The notes beneath the pieces are model-generated. The model was not told the origin of the DNA, made no database searches, and worked only from the letters and a program-made list of their open reading frames with translations. A stretch of DNA of 9,507 nucleotides from Candidatus Symbiothrix sp. (GTDB taxonomy: Bacteria > Bacteroidota > Bacteroidia > Bacteroidales > Azobacteroidaceae), in assembly GCA_031284765.1 (NCBI GenBank), contig JAITXK010000080.1, positions 1-9,507 of the forward strand. Direction: 5' to 3'. This document shows, piece after piece, positions 1 through 7,600 of this stretch. A program made the position numbers and the translations under genes. The stretch's first letter is position 1; every line of letters starts with the position of its first letter.

Positions 1-1100
1 ACACGACGAACTTCATCTTTGAACAGCAAACGCAAGGGTTCCACCAATTTCAGATTCATCTTTTCGGGCAAACCGCCAACGTTGTGGTGCGATTTGATGG
101 TCGTCCCCGTAATCGAGAGTGACTCGATAATATCGGGATAAATTGTGCCTTGTGCCAACCATTTAATAGCATGCAGTTTGTGCGCTTCCTGATCGAAAAT
201 ATCAATAAATCCCTTGCCAATGATTTTGCGTTTCTTTTCGGGTTCGGTTACGCCGGCCAATACGGCGTAGAAATGTGCTTTGGCGTCAATGCCTAAGACA
301 TTCAAACCCAGATGTTCGTAGTCTTTGAGAACTTTTTCAAACTCGTTTTTACGCAACAAGCCGTTATCGACAAAAATACAAGTCAGGTTTTTGCCGATGG
401 CTTTATTCAGCAGAACTGCACTCACAGATGAATCTACACCGCCAGAAAGCGCCAGAATCACTTGATCATCGCCTAATTGTTCTTGCAGGCGTTGCACGGT
501 CTGTTCGATAAAATTGGCAGGAGTCCAGTCTTTGTTCGCTCCGCAGATCTGTAGAAAATTATCTAAAATAGTGGTTCCTATTTGTGTATGAAAGACTTCG
601 GGATGAAATTGAACGCCCCAGGTTGATTCGCCTTCAATGCGGTAAGCGGCACATTTCACATCACCGGTATTGGCAATCATCGTGAAATGATTGGGGATGG
701 CAGTGATGGTATCTCCGTGCGACATCCATACTTGCGAATGGGGAGCTACGTTTTTCATCAGCAAATCATCGGCTGCAACCGGCGTGAGCATGGCGCGGCC
801 ATATTCGCGGGAATCGCCTTTTTCCACTTTTCCGCCGGAAACGTATGCCAGATACTGTGCGCCGTAACAAATGCCCAACACCGGGTATTTTCCCTTGATG
901 GCCGACAAATCCGGTTTGAAAGCCTCCGGATCATTGACCGAAAACGGACTTCCCGACAAAATGACTCCAATGACCGATGCATCATTTTCGGGGAATTTAT
1001 TGTAGGGCACAATCTCGCAATAGGTATTCAACTCGCGCAAACGGCGCCCAATCAACTGTGTAGTTTGCGAACCAAAATCCAGAATGATGATTTTTTCCAT
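1..1100 (-). CDS. guaA: GMP synthase (glutamine-hydrolysing), partial, C-terminus beyond window
   Basis: Makes GMP from XMP, ATP and glutamine in the cytoplasm, the last step of guanine nucleotide synthesis. I translated the minus strand from ATG at 1100 and the frame is open to base 1 (366 codons of a family that usually has about 505-525). Residues 1-185 are a class I glutamine amidotransferase: nucleophile Cys78 in GICYG, with His166 and Glu168 in FHPEV completing the triad. Residues from about 195 form the ATP-pyrophosphatase domain, with the P-loop SGGVDSS at 219-225. The fragment ends in the C-terminal dimerisation/XMP-binding domain (GLPEKMNLKLVEPLRLL). The start is supported by the family-typical N-terminus MEKIIILDFGSQ. 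No Shine-Dalgarno is present, only AGCAAAAAT before the ATG. It lies 61 bases downstream of miaB on the same strand and has its own promoter-like box, so it is probably transcribed at least partly on its own. Confidence 0.97.
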   Translation of the reverse strand, partial: MEKIIILDFGSQTTQLIGRRLRELNTYCEIVPYNKFPENDASVIGVILSGSPFSVNDPEAFKPDLSAIKGKYPVLGICYGAQYLAYVSGGKVEKGDSREYGRAMLTPVAADDLLMKNVAPHSQVWMSHGDTITAIPNHFTMIANTGDVKCAAYRIEGESTWGVQFHPEVFHTQIGTTILDNFLQICGANKDWTPANFIEQTVQRLQEQLGDDQVILALSGGVDSSVSAVLLNKAIGKNLTCIFVDNGLLRKNEFEKVLKDYEHLGLNVLGIDAKAHFYAVLAGVTEPEKKRKIIGKGFIDIFDQEAHKLHAIKWLAQGTIYPDIIESLSITGTTIKSHHNVGGLPEKMNLKLVEPLRLLFKDEVRR

Positions 1101-1118
1101 ATTTTTGCTTTTGAGGGG

Positions 1119-1126
1119 CAAAGGTA
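1119..1126 (-). promoter_or_regulatory. Candidate -7 promoter element of guaA
   Basis: Read on the minus strand this is TACCTTTG, a full match to the Bacteroidota -7 consensus TAnnTTTG. It would start transcription near 1113, giving a leader of about a dozen bases before guaA. The -33 box is not at the usual distance: the nearest TTTG (minus, 1154-1151) is 24 bases away instead of about 19-21, so the element is only partly supported. Confidence 0.45.
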
Positions 1127-1142
1127 GTTATTTTTTGTGAAA

Positions 1143-1158
1143 GAGTTTTGCAAAAGTC
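1143..1158. promoter_or_regulatory. Near-perfect palindrome upstream of guaA promoter (possible operator)
   Basis: GAGTTTTGCAAAAGTC reads the same on both strands at 14 of 16 positions, with a perfect core TTTTGCAAAA at 1146-1155. It sits between the miaB stop and the guaA -7 box, centred about 37 bases upstream of the predicted guaA start of transcription, where a repressor or activator could contact polymerase. A palindrome without a loop is a poor terminator. No specific regulator can be named, and A/T-rich 10-mers of this kind can occur by chance. Confidence 0.25.
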
Positions 1159-1161
1159 GTA

Positions 1162-2517
1162 TCATGCCACCGCTTCGCCGAATAAAGTGGCAGCCGTGGC
1201 ATCTTGAATCCTAACCAACACGATCTCCCCTATCCGATGATTCATTTTATCGAAAATAACCACTTTGTTTTGGGACGTTCTTCCAAATAATTGCTCCCGT
1301 GAACGTTTGGAAAAGCCTTCAACCAACACTTCCAGTGTTTTGCCAATGTCTTCCTTGTTCCGCATCAGCGACAAATCCAGTTGCAAAGCGATGATTTCTT
1401 CCAAACGGCGGATTTTTATTGCTTCGGGAACATCGTCCGGCAAATGCTTGGCGGCATACGTTCCCGGCCGTTCGGAATATTTGAACATGAAAGCCGAATC
1501 GAAGCCCACCTCGCGCATCAGCGAAAGCGTTTCCTGATGGTCTTCTTCCGTTTCGGAATGAAAACCGGCAAACAAATCGGTCGAAATACTCGCTTCGGGA
1601 ACGATGCGGCGAATGGCGGCAATACGGTCTAAATACCACTCCCGCGTATATTTACGGTTCATGACTTTCAAAATATTCGTACTGCCCGATTGCGCCGGCA
1701 AATGAATCTGCTTGCAGATATTCGGATAGTTGGCAATGATTTCCAAGGTAGCATCACTCATATCTTTCGGGTGCGAAGTGGTAAAGCGAATCCGCATTTC
1801 GGGAGCTTCCAAAGCAACTAATTCCAATAACCGCGGGAAATCAATGTCTTGATAATTATACGAATTCACGTTCTGTCCCAACAAAGTAACTTCCTTATAG
1901 CCCTGTGCCTTCAACGCCCGCAACTCATTCAAAATACTTTCCGAATCCCGGCTACGTTCCCTTCCCCGCGTGTAAGGCACGATGCAATACGAGCAAAAAT
2001 TATTGCAACCGCGCATAATCGAAATAAAACCCGATATTTTTACACCCGACAATTTTAACGGAATCACATCTTTGTAGGTTTCGGTGATTGACAATTCCAC
2101 ATTGATGGCTTTTTCGCCTTTTTCCACCATGCCAATAATATTGGGCAAATCCAGATAGGAATCAGGCCCCACAACCAAATCAACATGATGTTCGCGAATC
2201 AATTCTTCCTTTACCCGTTCTGCCATACATCCCAGTACTCCAACAATCAATTGTTTCTTTTTTTTCTTTAATGATTGAAAATATTGCAGTCGTGACAAAA
2301 CTTTTTGCTCTGCATTGTCGCGAACCGAGCAGGTATTGACCAAAATTACATCCGCCTCTTGAATCGTTTCCGTTGGTTCAAAACCATCCATTTGCATAAT
2401 GGATGCTACAACTTCACTATCGGCCACATTCATCTGGCAACCGTAAGTTTCAATGAATACTTTCTTTATTTCGTTGTTAATCAATGATTTAGATTCCATT
2501 TCTATTTTTTTATCCAT
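1162..2517 (-). CDS. miaB: tRNA-2-methylthio-N6-dimethylallyladenosine synthase MiaB
   Basis: Radical-SAM methylthiotransferase that adds a methylthio group to i6A37 of tRNAs reading UNN codons, giving ms2i6A; cytoplasmic, with two [4Fe-4S] clusters. The 451 residues match the family length. The N-terminal UPF0004 domain (about 18-135) carries the auxiliary-cluster cysteines Cys27 (TYGCQMN), Cys63 (NTCSVRDNA) and Cys97 (GCMAER). The radical-SAM core follows, with Cys171, Cys175 and Cys178 in GCNNFCSYC, then PYTRGRERSR. A TRAM RNA-binding domain occupies about 385-449. The TYGCQMN and RTSQNK motifs favour MiaB over the paralogues RimO and MtaB. The chosen start adds a short charged leader (MDKKIEMES); Met7 is an alternative. 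The ATG is preceded by AT-rich sequence without Shine-Dalgarno. Its neighbour guaA follows on the same strand; the upstream genes diverge from it. Confidence 0.97.
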   Translation of the reverse strand: MDKKIEMESKSLINNEIKKVFIETYGCQMNVADSEVVASIMQMDGFEPTETIQEADVILVNTCSVRDNAEQKVLSRLQYFQSLKKKKKQLIVGVLGCMAERVKEELIREHHVDLVVGPDSYLDLPNIIGMVEKGEKAINVELSITETYKDVIPLKLSGVKISGFISIMRGCNNFCSYCIVPYTRGRERSRDSESILNELRALKAQGYKEVTLLGQNVNSYNYQDIDFPRLLELVALEAPEMRIRFTTSHPKDMSDATLEIIANYPNICKQIHLPAQSGSTNILKVMNRKYTREWYLDRIAAIRRIVPEASISTDLFAGFHSETEEDHQETLSLMREVGFDSAFMFKYSERPGTYAAKHLPDDVPEAIKIRRLEEIIALQLDLSLMRNKEDIGKTLEVLVEGFSKRSREQLFGRTSQNKVVIFDKMNHRIGEIVLVRIQDATAATLFGEAVA

Positions 2518-2549
2518 AAGACATTTTATTGCTTAACAAAATTTAACTG

Positions 2550-2557
2550 CAAAAATA
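2550..2557 (-). promoter_or_regulatory. Candidate -7 promoter element of miaB
   Basis: On the minus strand this reads TATTTTTG, fitting the Bacteroidota TAnnTTTG pattern, and would give a leader of about 27 bases before the miaB start. No good TTTG -33 box lies at the expected distance. The surrounding sequence is very A/T-rich, so a chance match is possible. Confidence 0.35.
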
Positions 2558-2578
2558 CGATTTTTTTTCGAACTATAA

Positions 2579-2608
2579 TTGGAAATATAAAAAAAACACT
2601 TACCTTTG
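2579..2608 (+). promoter_or_regulatory. Candidate upstream promoter, plus strand
   Basis: TACCTTTG at 2601-2608 is a full match to the Bacteroidota -7 consensus. A partial -33 box (TTG at 2579-2581) precedes it with a 19-base gap. Transcription would begin near 2614, some 140 bases before the next start codon, and would include the hairpin at 2661-2684. It could serve the small-membrane-protein/CoA-transferase pair with a long leader, or a short RNA. Confidence 0.4.
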
Positions 2609-2660
2609 TAACTGAAAAACGTAAAATTTTTTCATAGTTAAGGTTTTGGTTAAATGGGTT

Positions 2661-2684
2661 AGGGGCGACTGTGAAGTCGTCCTT
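2661..2684 (+). promoter_or_regulatory. Strong hairpin in the leader (possible attenuator or sRNA terminator)
   Basis: Bases 2661-2669 pair with 2676-2684 (nine pairs including two G-U) around the six-base loop TGTGAA. The stem is GC-rich in an otherwise AT-rich spacer. A run of five T (2689-2693) follows after a few bases, so it could end a short transcript begun at about 2614. A competing weaker stem pairs TCCTT (2680-2684) with AAGGA (2695-2699), so the two structures exclude each other. Function is unknown; no riboswitch family is recognised. Confidence 0.35.
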
Positions 2685-2706
2685 AATGTTTTTAAAGGAT
2701 TTTAGC

Positions 2707-2736
2707 TTTCAGTTTCCAAAATTTTCATTACTTTTG
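2707..2736 (+). promoter_or_regulatory. Candidate proximal promoter for the small membrane protein and CoA-transferase
   Basis: TACTTTTG at 2729-2736 fits TAnnTTTG exactly. TTTC at 2707-2710 is a one-mismatch -33 box with an 18-base gap. Transcription would start near 2742, about 15 bases before the ATG at 2757, which is typical spacing for short Bacteroidota leaders. This is the more likely main promoter for the two plus-strand genes. Confidence 0.45.
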
Positions 2737-2756
2737 AGCCATAAAAAAATTGCGAT

Positions 2757-3146
2757 ATGGACAAATTCTCTGATTTTTTACCGATAATAGTGGTAATCAT
2801 CGTTATTATCAGCAGTATTCGAAAAACATTCAAACAAACCGCATCTTCTGATTCGGAAATGACAAAAACGACTTTGCCCGGCCGTCGTAGCGGACAAGAA
2901 ATTCATATCCCCGAAACGGTTCATCCAATCCCTACGGAAACCATTCAATCCATCCAGCAAAAAAACAAGAAAACAGCAAGCAAGCTTGTTCATGAATCGA
3001 CAGGTGCATCGCTCAGACAAATCACTCCTCCTCTCGAAACGGAAGATATTAACGATGAAGGAGAACTTCTTTTCAATATCGACGATGCGGAAGACATTAA
3101 AAAAGCCGTTATTTACAGCGAAATATTGAATCGAAAGTACTATTAA
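2757..3146 (+). CDS. Small single-pass membrane protein of unknown function
   Basis: I do not recognise a named family. The 129-residue protein has a hydrophobic stretch at about residues 8-20 (LPIIVVIIVIIS) followed at once by Arg and Lys, which fits one membrane anchor with the rest in the cytoplasm. A polar, low-complexity linker rich in Thr, Ser, Pro and Lys (about 25-95) leads to an acidic patch (TEDINDEGELL) and a C-terminus ending DIKKAVIYSEILNRKYY. That ending resembles, from memory, the tail of small conserved Bacteroidota membrane proteins, so it is probably the functional part; a family search would be needed to confirm. It is 26 bases upstream of the CoA-transferase on the same strand with no terminator between them, so they are probably co-transcribed. 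A consensus promoter lies just upstream. It is probably a real gene because of this context and its coherent membrane topology. Confidence 0.75.
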   Translation: MDKFSDFLPIIVVIIVIISSIRKTFKQTASSDSEMTKTTLPGRRSGQEIHIPETVHPIPTETIQSIQQKNKKTASKLVHESTGASLRQITPPLETEDINDEGELLFNIDDAEDIKKAVIYSEILNRKYY

Positions 3147-3172
3147 ATATGCAGAGAAATTAAAGAATTATT

Positions 3173-4666
3173 ATGATATTTAAAAAAATGACGGCTGAAG
3201 AAGCTGCAAACTTGATTAACGACAAAGACATTATCGGATTCAGCGGCTTTACCGCCGCCGGTTGTCCGAAAGCAATCACACAAGCATTAGGCAAACGCGC
3301 CGAAGCCGAACATGCGGCCGGCCGGCCCTTCAAAGTAGGAATGTACACCGGTGCATCCACAGGCGACTCCATTGACGGCGTATTGGCTCGCGCACACGCC
3401 ATCGAATTTCGTTCGCCCTATCAATCCAACAAGGATTTGCGCACGGAGTTAAACGCACACGAAGCGCATTATTTCGATTTACATTTATCCGAACTGCCCC
3501 AATACCTGCGTTACGGATTTCTTACGAAGCCGACGGTAGCTATCTTGGAAGCATCGGACATTACGGACGATGGCAAAGTGTATCTGACTTCCGCAGTAGG
3601 AATTTCCCCTACGGTTGCCCGTTTGGCCGACCGTATTTTCATCGAACTGAACGCTTATCATCCCAAAGAACTCAAAGGCATTCACGATATTTACGAACCC
3701 GCCGACCCGCCCTATCGCAAAGAAATTCCGGTTTATTCGCCGAGCGACAAAATCGGAGTTCCTTATCTTCAAATTGATCCGGACAAAGTGGTGGGTGTAG
3801 TAAACACCAATCTTCCGAACGAAGTCGGAGGATTTACGCCTTCGGACGAAGTTACCAATAAAATCGGTCAGAATGTAGCCGATTTTCTTTCTGCCGAAAT
3901 GAAAGCAGGACGGATTCCCGCTTCGTTCCTGCCTGTTCAATCCGGTGTGGGCAATGTAGCCAATGCCGTTTTGGGTGCGATGGGCGCCAACAAAGACATT
4001 CCTTCCTTTGAAGTGTATACCGAAGTAATTCAAGACGCAGTCATCGCTTTGATGAAAGAAAACAACGTGAAATTTGCATCGGGCTGTTCCTTAACATTGA
4101 GCAAGGATGCACTCGAAGATGTATATGAACATTTGGATTTTTTCAAAAAGCGCCTCTTGCTCCGTCCGCAGGAGATATCCAACCATCCGGAAATTGCCCG
4201 CCGTTTGGGTTTGATTTCCATCAATACCGCTTTGGAAGCCGATATTTTCGGCAATATCAACTCCACGCATGTGGTTGGTACCAAAATGATGAACGGCATC
4301 GGTGGTTCCGGAGATTTTTGCCGAAATGCCTATTTGTCGATTTTCACCACCCCTTCCACAGCGAAAGAGGGAAAAATATCGGCTATCGTGCCCATGGTAT
4401 CGCATTTAGACCACAGCGAACATTCGGTCAAGATTTTGATTACCGAACACGGTATAGCCGATTTAAGAGGGAAATCGCCAATCCAACGCGCAGACGCCAT
4501 TATCGAAAACTGCGTGGCGCCCGAATATAAATCAATCTTGCGTGCATATCTTCAGTTGGGACAAAAGGGACATACGCTTCAGAATATGGCGGCGGCTTTA
4601 GCTTTCCACGATACTTTCAATAAAACAGGCGATATGCGACAGACGGATTGGAAGAAGTATCTCTAA
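3173..4666 (+). CDS. Acetyl-CoA hydrolase/transferase family protein, probable succinate:acetate-type CoA-transferase
   Basis: A 497-residue class I CoA-transferase of the Cat1/AarC (acetyl-CoA hydrolase/transferase) group, normally about 500 residues. It moves CoA between short acids through a glutamyl-CoA thioester. Glu284 in VYTEVIQD is the likely catalytic glutamate; the glycine-rich SGVGNVANAV (from 257) and GIGGSGDF (375-382) match the CoA and oxyanion loops of the family. The opening GFSGFTAAGCPKAI is also typical. In anaerobic Bacteroidales such enzymes link succinyl-CoA or propionyl-CoA to acetate in fermentation; the exact acid pair cannot be told from sequence. Start at 3173 is chosen because it gives MIFKKMTAEEAANLI; Met6 (3188) is an alternative. 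It follows the small membrane protein by 26 bases. Its TAA overlaps the stop of the converging secreted enzyme. Confidence 0.93.
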   Translation: MIFKKMTAEEAANLINDKDIIGFSGFTAAGCPKAITQALGKRAEAEHAAGRPFKVGMYTGASTGDSIDGVLARAHAIEFRSPYQSNKDLRTELNAHEAHYFDLHLSELPQYLRYGFLTKPTVAILEASDITDDGKVYLTSAVGISPTVARLADRIFIELNAYHPKELKGIHDIYEPADPPYRKEIPVYSPSDKIGVPYLQIDPDKVVGVVNTNLPNEVGGFTPSDEVTNKIGQNVADFLSAEMKAGRIPASFLPVQSGVGNVANAVLGAMGANKDIPSFEVYTEVIQDAVIALMKENNVKFASGCSLTLSKDALEDVYEHLDFFKKRLLLRPQEISNHPEIARRLGLISINTALEADIFGNINSTHVVGTKMMNGIGGSGDFCRNAYLSIFTTPSTAKEGKISAIVPMVSHLDHSEHSVKILITEHGIADLRGKSPIQRADAIIENCVAPEYKSILRAYLQLGQKGHTLQNMAAALAFHDTFNKTGDMRQTDWKKYL

Positions 4667-7600
4667 TTTATCCAATTGCTATCGTCAACCACTTTTTTAG
4701 TGGTCACCGTCCGTTGAGAAGCATGCGTTTTCTTCTCAATTACTACACCTGGTTGTGGTTTACACACTTCCAAGCCTTGTAAATTATAGTATTTCACATC
4801 GGTAACAGGGTCGTTCACTGTCGATATGCCGTTGCCTGATGTATAACGCACACGTAGTTCCGTAACACTGTTCCAATTTTCACCACCGGCAGAATTACTG
4901 TTGCAGACAAGACGTACATAGCGTGCCTGTTGCGGAGGAAAGGAATAGCGTTCCAATTGCGTGGTTAACCCGCTGGACTGACCGCCTGTGATGACTTTGG
5001 TGAACGTGAGGTTGTCGCTTGATAATTCGATGTCGAAATACGAGATGCGTTGATCGCCCAAATAATAGGCAATATCAAGGGCATAGACTTCCCTGGCTTC
5101 GCCTAAATCAAGCTTAATCCATTGATTGAAACCTGCTTGCGCCCAACGGGTGGACAAATTATTGTCAATGGCATTTGCAGGAGGATTACCGGCTTGATTG
5201 CCGATAGCACTGACAGTAATAAAATTTTCTATAGCAGTGAGCGGTGTAACAGGTTGTGTAATAATTTTATAGCTGTTGGCGGTAATCGGCGTGCCGTCGG
5301 CACTTTTTACATCGTTTACCATTACAGTGTATTGTCCGTAAGGCAGATCTTGACTGATGTTGAGAGTAACCGCATTGGTTGACCAGCTTGTTACATTGGC
5401 AATTTCCACATTGCCTACGGTAGAATATTTGCCGGTAATGATGTAATTGGCTTTATTCAGAGCGGAAGTTTGTTCCACATTTTGATCGAAAGTAACAAGG
5501 ATTTGCTTGCTGCTTCGCCGGGTAACGGATTCCAAACCCATATAGGATACCGGCAGTTCCGGTAGTTCGCCCGGCGCTAATTTCACGATCTCGCTTGCAG
5601 CCAAAAGGAAAGCCCCCACACCAAAATCGACCGAAGTGGCCGACAACTTTGAACGCACAATGGGTTTTTCTCCTTCGTTTTGTGTATAGAGCATGTTCCC
5701 GCTTTTTTCGATGGCCGTTTTGCATAAAGCGTTCCACGCTTTGGTTACCACCGGCAAGTAAGTTGCTTCATCCAATAATCCGTTGTTGATACCCCACGCG
5801 ATGCCGTAGATAAATAAGGATGTTCCGCTGTTTTCGATGCCCGGGGTATTATCGGGATAATTGGGATCATCCAAACTCATAGTCCAGCCGCCTTCCGGCA
5901 ATTGGATCGTTTTCAATTTGGCAGCCATGGTTTGTAAAACAATTATGTATTCGTTCCGGTGCGGATCGTTTTCCGGTAACCACTCCAAGGCGCGTGCCAT
6001 AGCGGCAATTGCCCAACCGTTGCCTCTGGCCCAATAAACGTTTTTGCCGGCAGGAGTTTCCTTCGGTTCATTCTGAGTAGTATTGAAAACATCAGGTTTG
6101 GGAGGCATAGCGGGAGTATAGCCCCAGTCACGCCACCAAAGGCCGTCCGTTACATTCCATAAGCCGCCTGTTTTTCCATCTGGAACAGGCAATACAGGAC
6201 CATTACCATAGGTGTTTGCATAAGTTTGCGGCCAGCGAGAAGTATAACTTGAGCCGAGATGGTCAACCAATAATGAATCACGACACCGTTCAAATAAGGA
6301 ATACATTTTATTGAAATATTTCGTATCCTTCATCACGGCACCCAAATGGGAGTAAACAGGCATGTCCATCAGCATGGCATCAATCCACCACCAATCGGCG
6401 GAACGAGTATCTGCTATACGATTATCCAAGGCATCGCGTATGGGTTTGATTTTGCTGTCCACTTTGGTTTCGTCGAGACTATAGAGGTCGATGTAGGCCT
6501 GTCCGCAAGCATGATTGTCAACATTGGTAGTGGAGGCGCCACCACTTACCGACCAGGAATTTTGCGTTGCCCATTGATTGGCATACTTTATAAAAGCAGG
6601 CATAGGAAAAACTTTACAAAAAGCCATGTTTCCACTTTGATATACGCCCCAACGCCATTGACTGTTGCCCGGAGCGACGTTTTGAGCAATCCAGTAGCTA
6701 TTGGCGGCGATTGCGGTATTAATCACTTCTGCCTTCGTGGGTAATTGGGCCGAGGTATCCAGCAAAGGATTGGATACTGTTTCCTTGAATTGTTTCAAAG
6801 CATCAAACCAAGCCTGATCGGAAGCATATCTGCCTGCGGGAAAAATATTCCAGCCGCCGCCAAAGTAAAATGTAAACTCAGAACCAACCGCGTAATCGCT
6901 CATAATCACCAATTGATGATCAATAACTTGCGTGGAAGTTTTGCCAGGCATATAAATCCCTTCAAACATGCGGGCATTGGGAGAAATAACCGTTCCTTCA
7001 CTCTTGTTTTCGGCATAGCCAATCACATTGGCTTCGGTTGTAAACTGGACTCCGTTGGGTGTAACATTCGACATATTGGTGTGGAGGAAAATCGCCGAAG
7101 CAATCTTCATCGGTTTGATTTTTCCTTCGTACTTTACCACTGCTTTATTTAGTAAACCGTTGGCATTGGAGGTAATATGTAGTGTTTTCGTATAATAATC
7201 GCCATCAATTAATACCTTTTTGTAGGTCAGAATAAATTCGGAACGAAGCGGGCCGTTGTTGATAATGGTACATTCATCGTAGGGGTCATGAAGCCACAAT
7301 TTGCTGTTCACATAAGCCACAACGCCACCTGCTCCCAAAGTTTTTCCGTTTACGGAATAGGCATCTACACCGACTTTGGGTTCATTTACTACTTCCGCCG
7401 TTTCGTCATGGTAATTTTTATACGTGTACATTTTGTCGATAATCGGTGCGGCTTGCTTTTTGAACCAGATATCCACACCGTTAGCGGTATTGGGTTCGGA
7501 ACTCAGCAACACTTTACTGTACATCCGATAGGCAGACAAATCATTTTCCCAGGCGATATCGTTGCGTGTAGCCGGTATTTTTTGTGCGGCATACGTTAGT

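Noticed and set aside
1146..1155. TTTTGCAAAA after the miaB stop as a Rho-independent terminator
   Set aside because: The palindrome has no loop and only two G/C pairs, so the RNA would not form a stable hairpin; it is better treated as a possible protein-binding site.
2258..2265. Run of eight T (A8 in the coding strand) in miaB as a phase-variation tract
   Set aside because: It encodes a plain lysine stretch in frame, eight A is not unusual in an AT-rich genome, and miaB is a housekeeping gene.
3485..4033. 182-codon open frame on the minus strand inside the CoA-transferase gene
   Set aside because: The plus-strand protein over the same bases has clear family motifs; the antisense translation shows no recognisable domain and is explained by codon bias of the real gene.
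6346..7152. Two consecutive plus-strand open frames opposite the GH105/DUF4861 coding region
   Set aside because: They lie antisense to a long, domain-supported gene, lack promoter-like boxes and show no coherent protein features.
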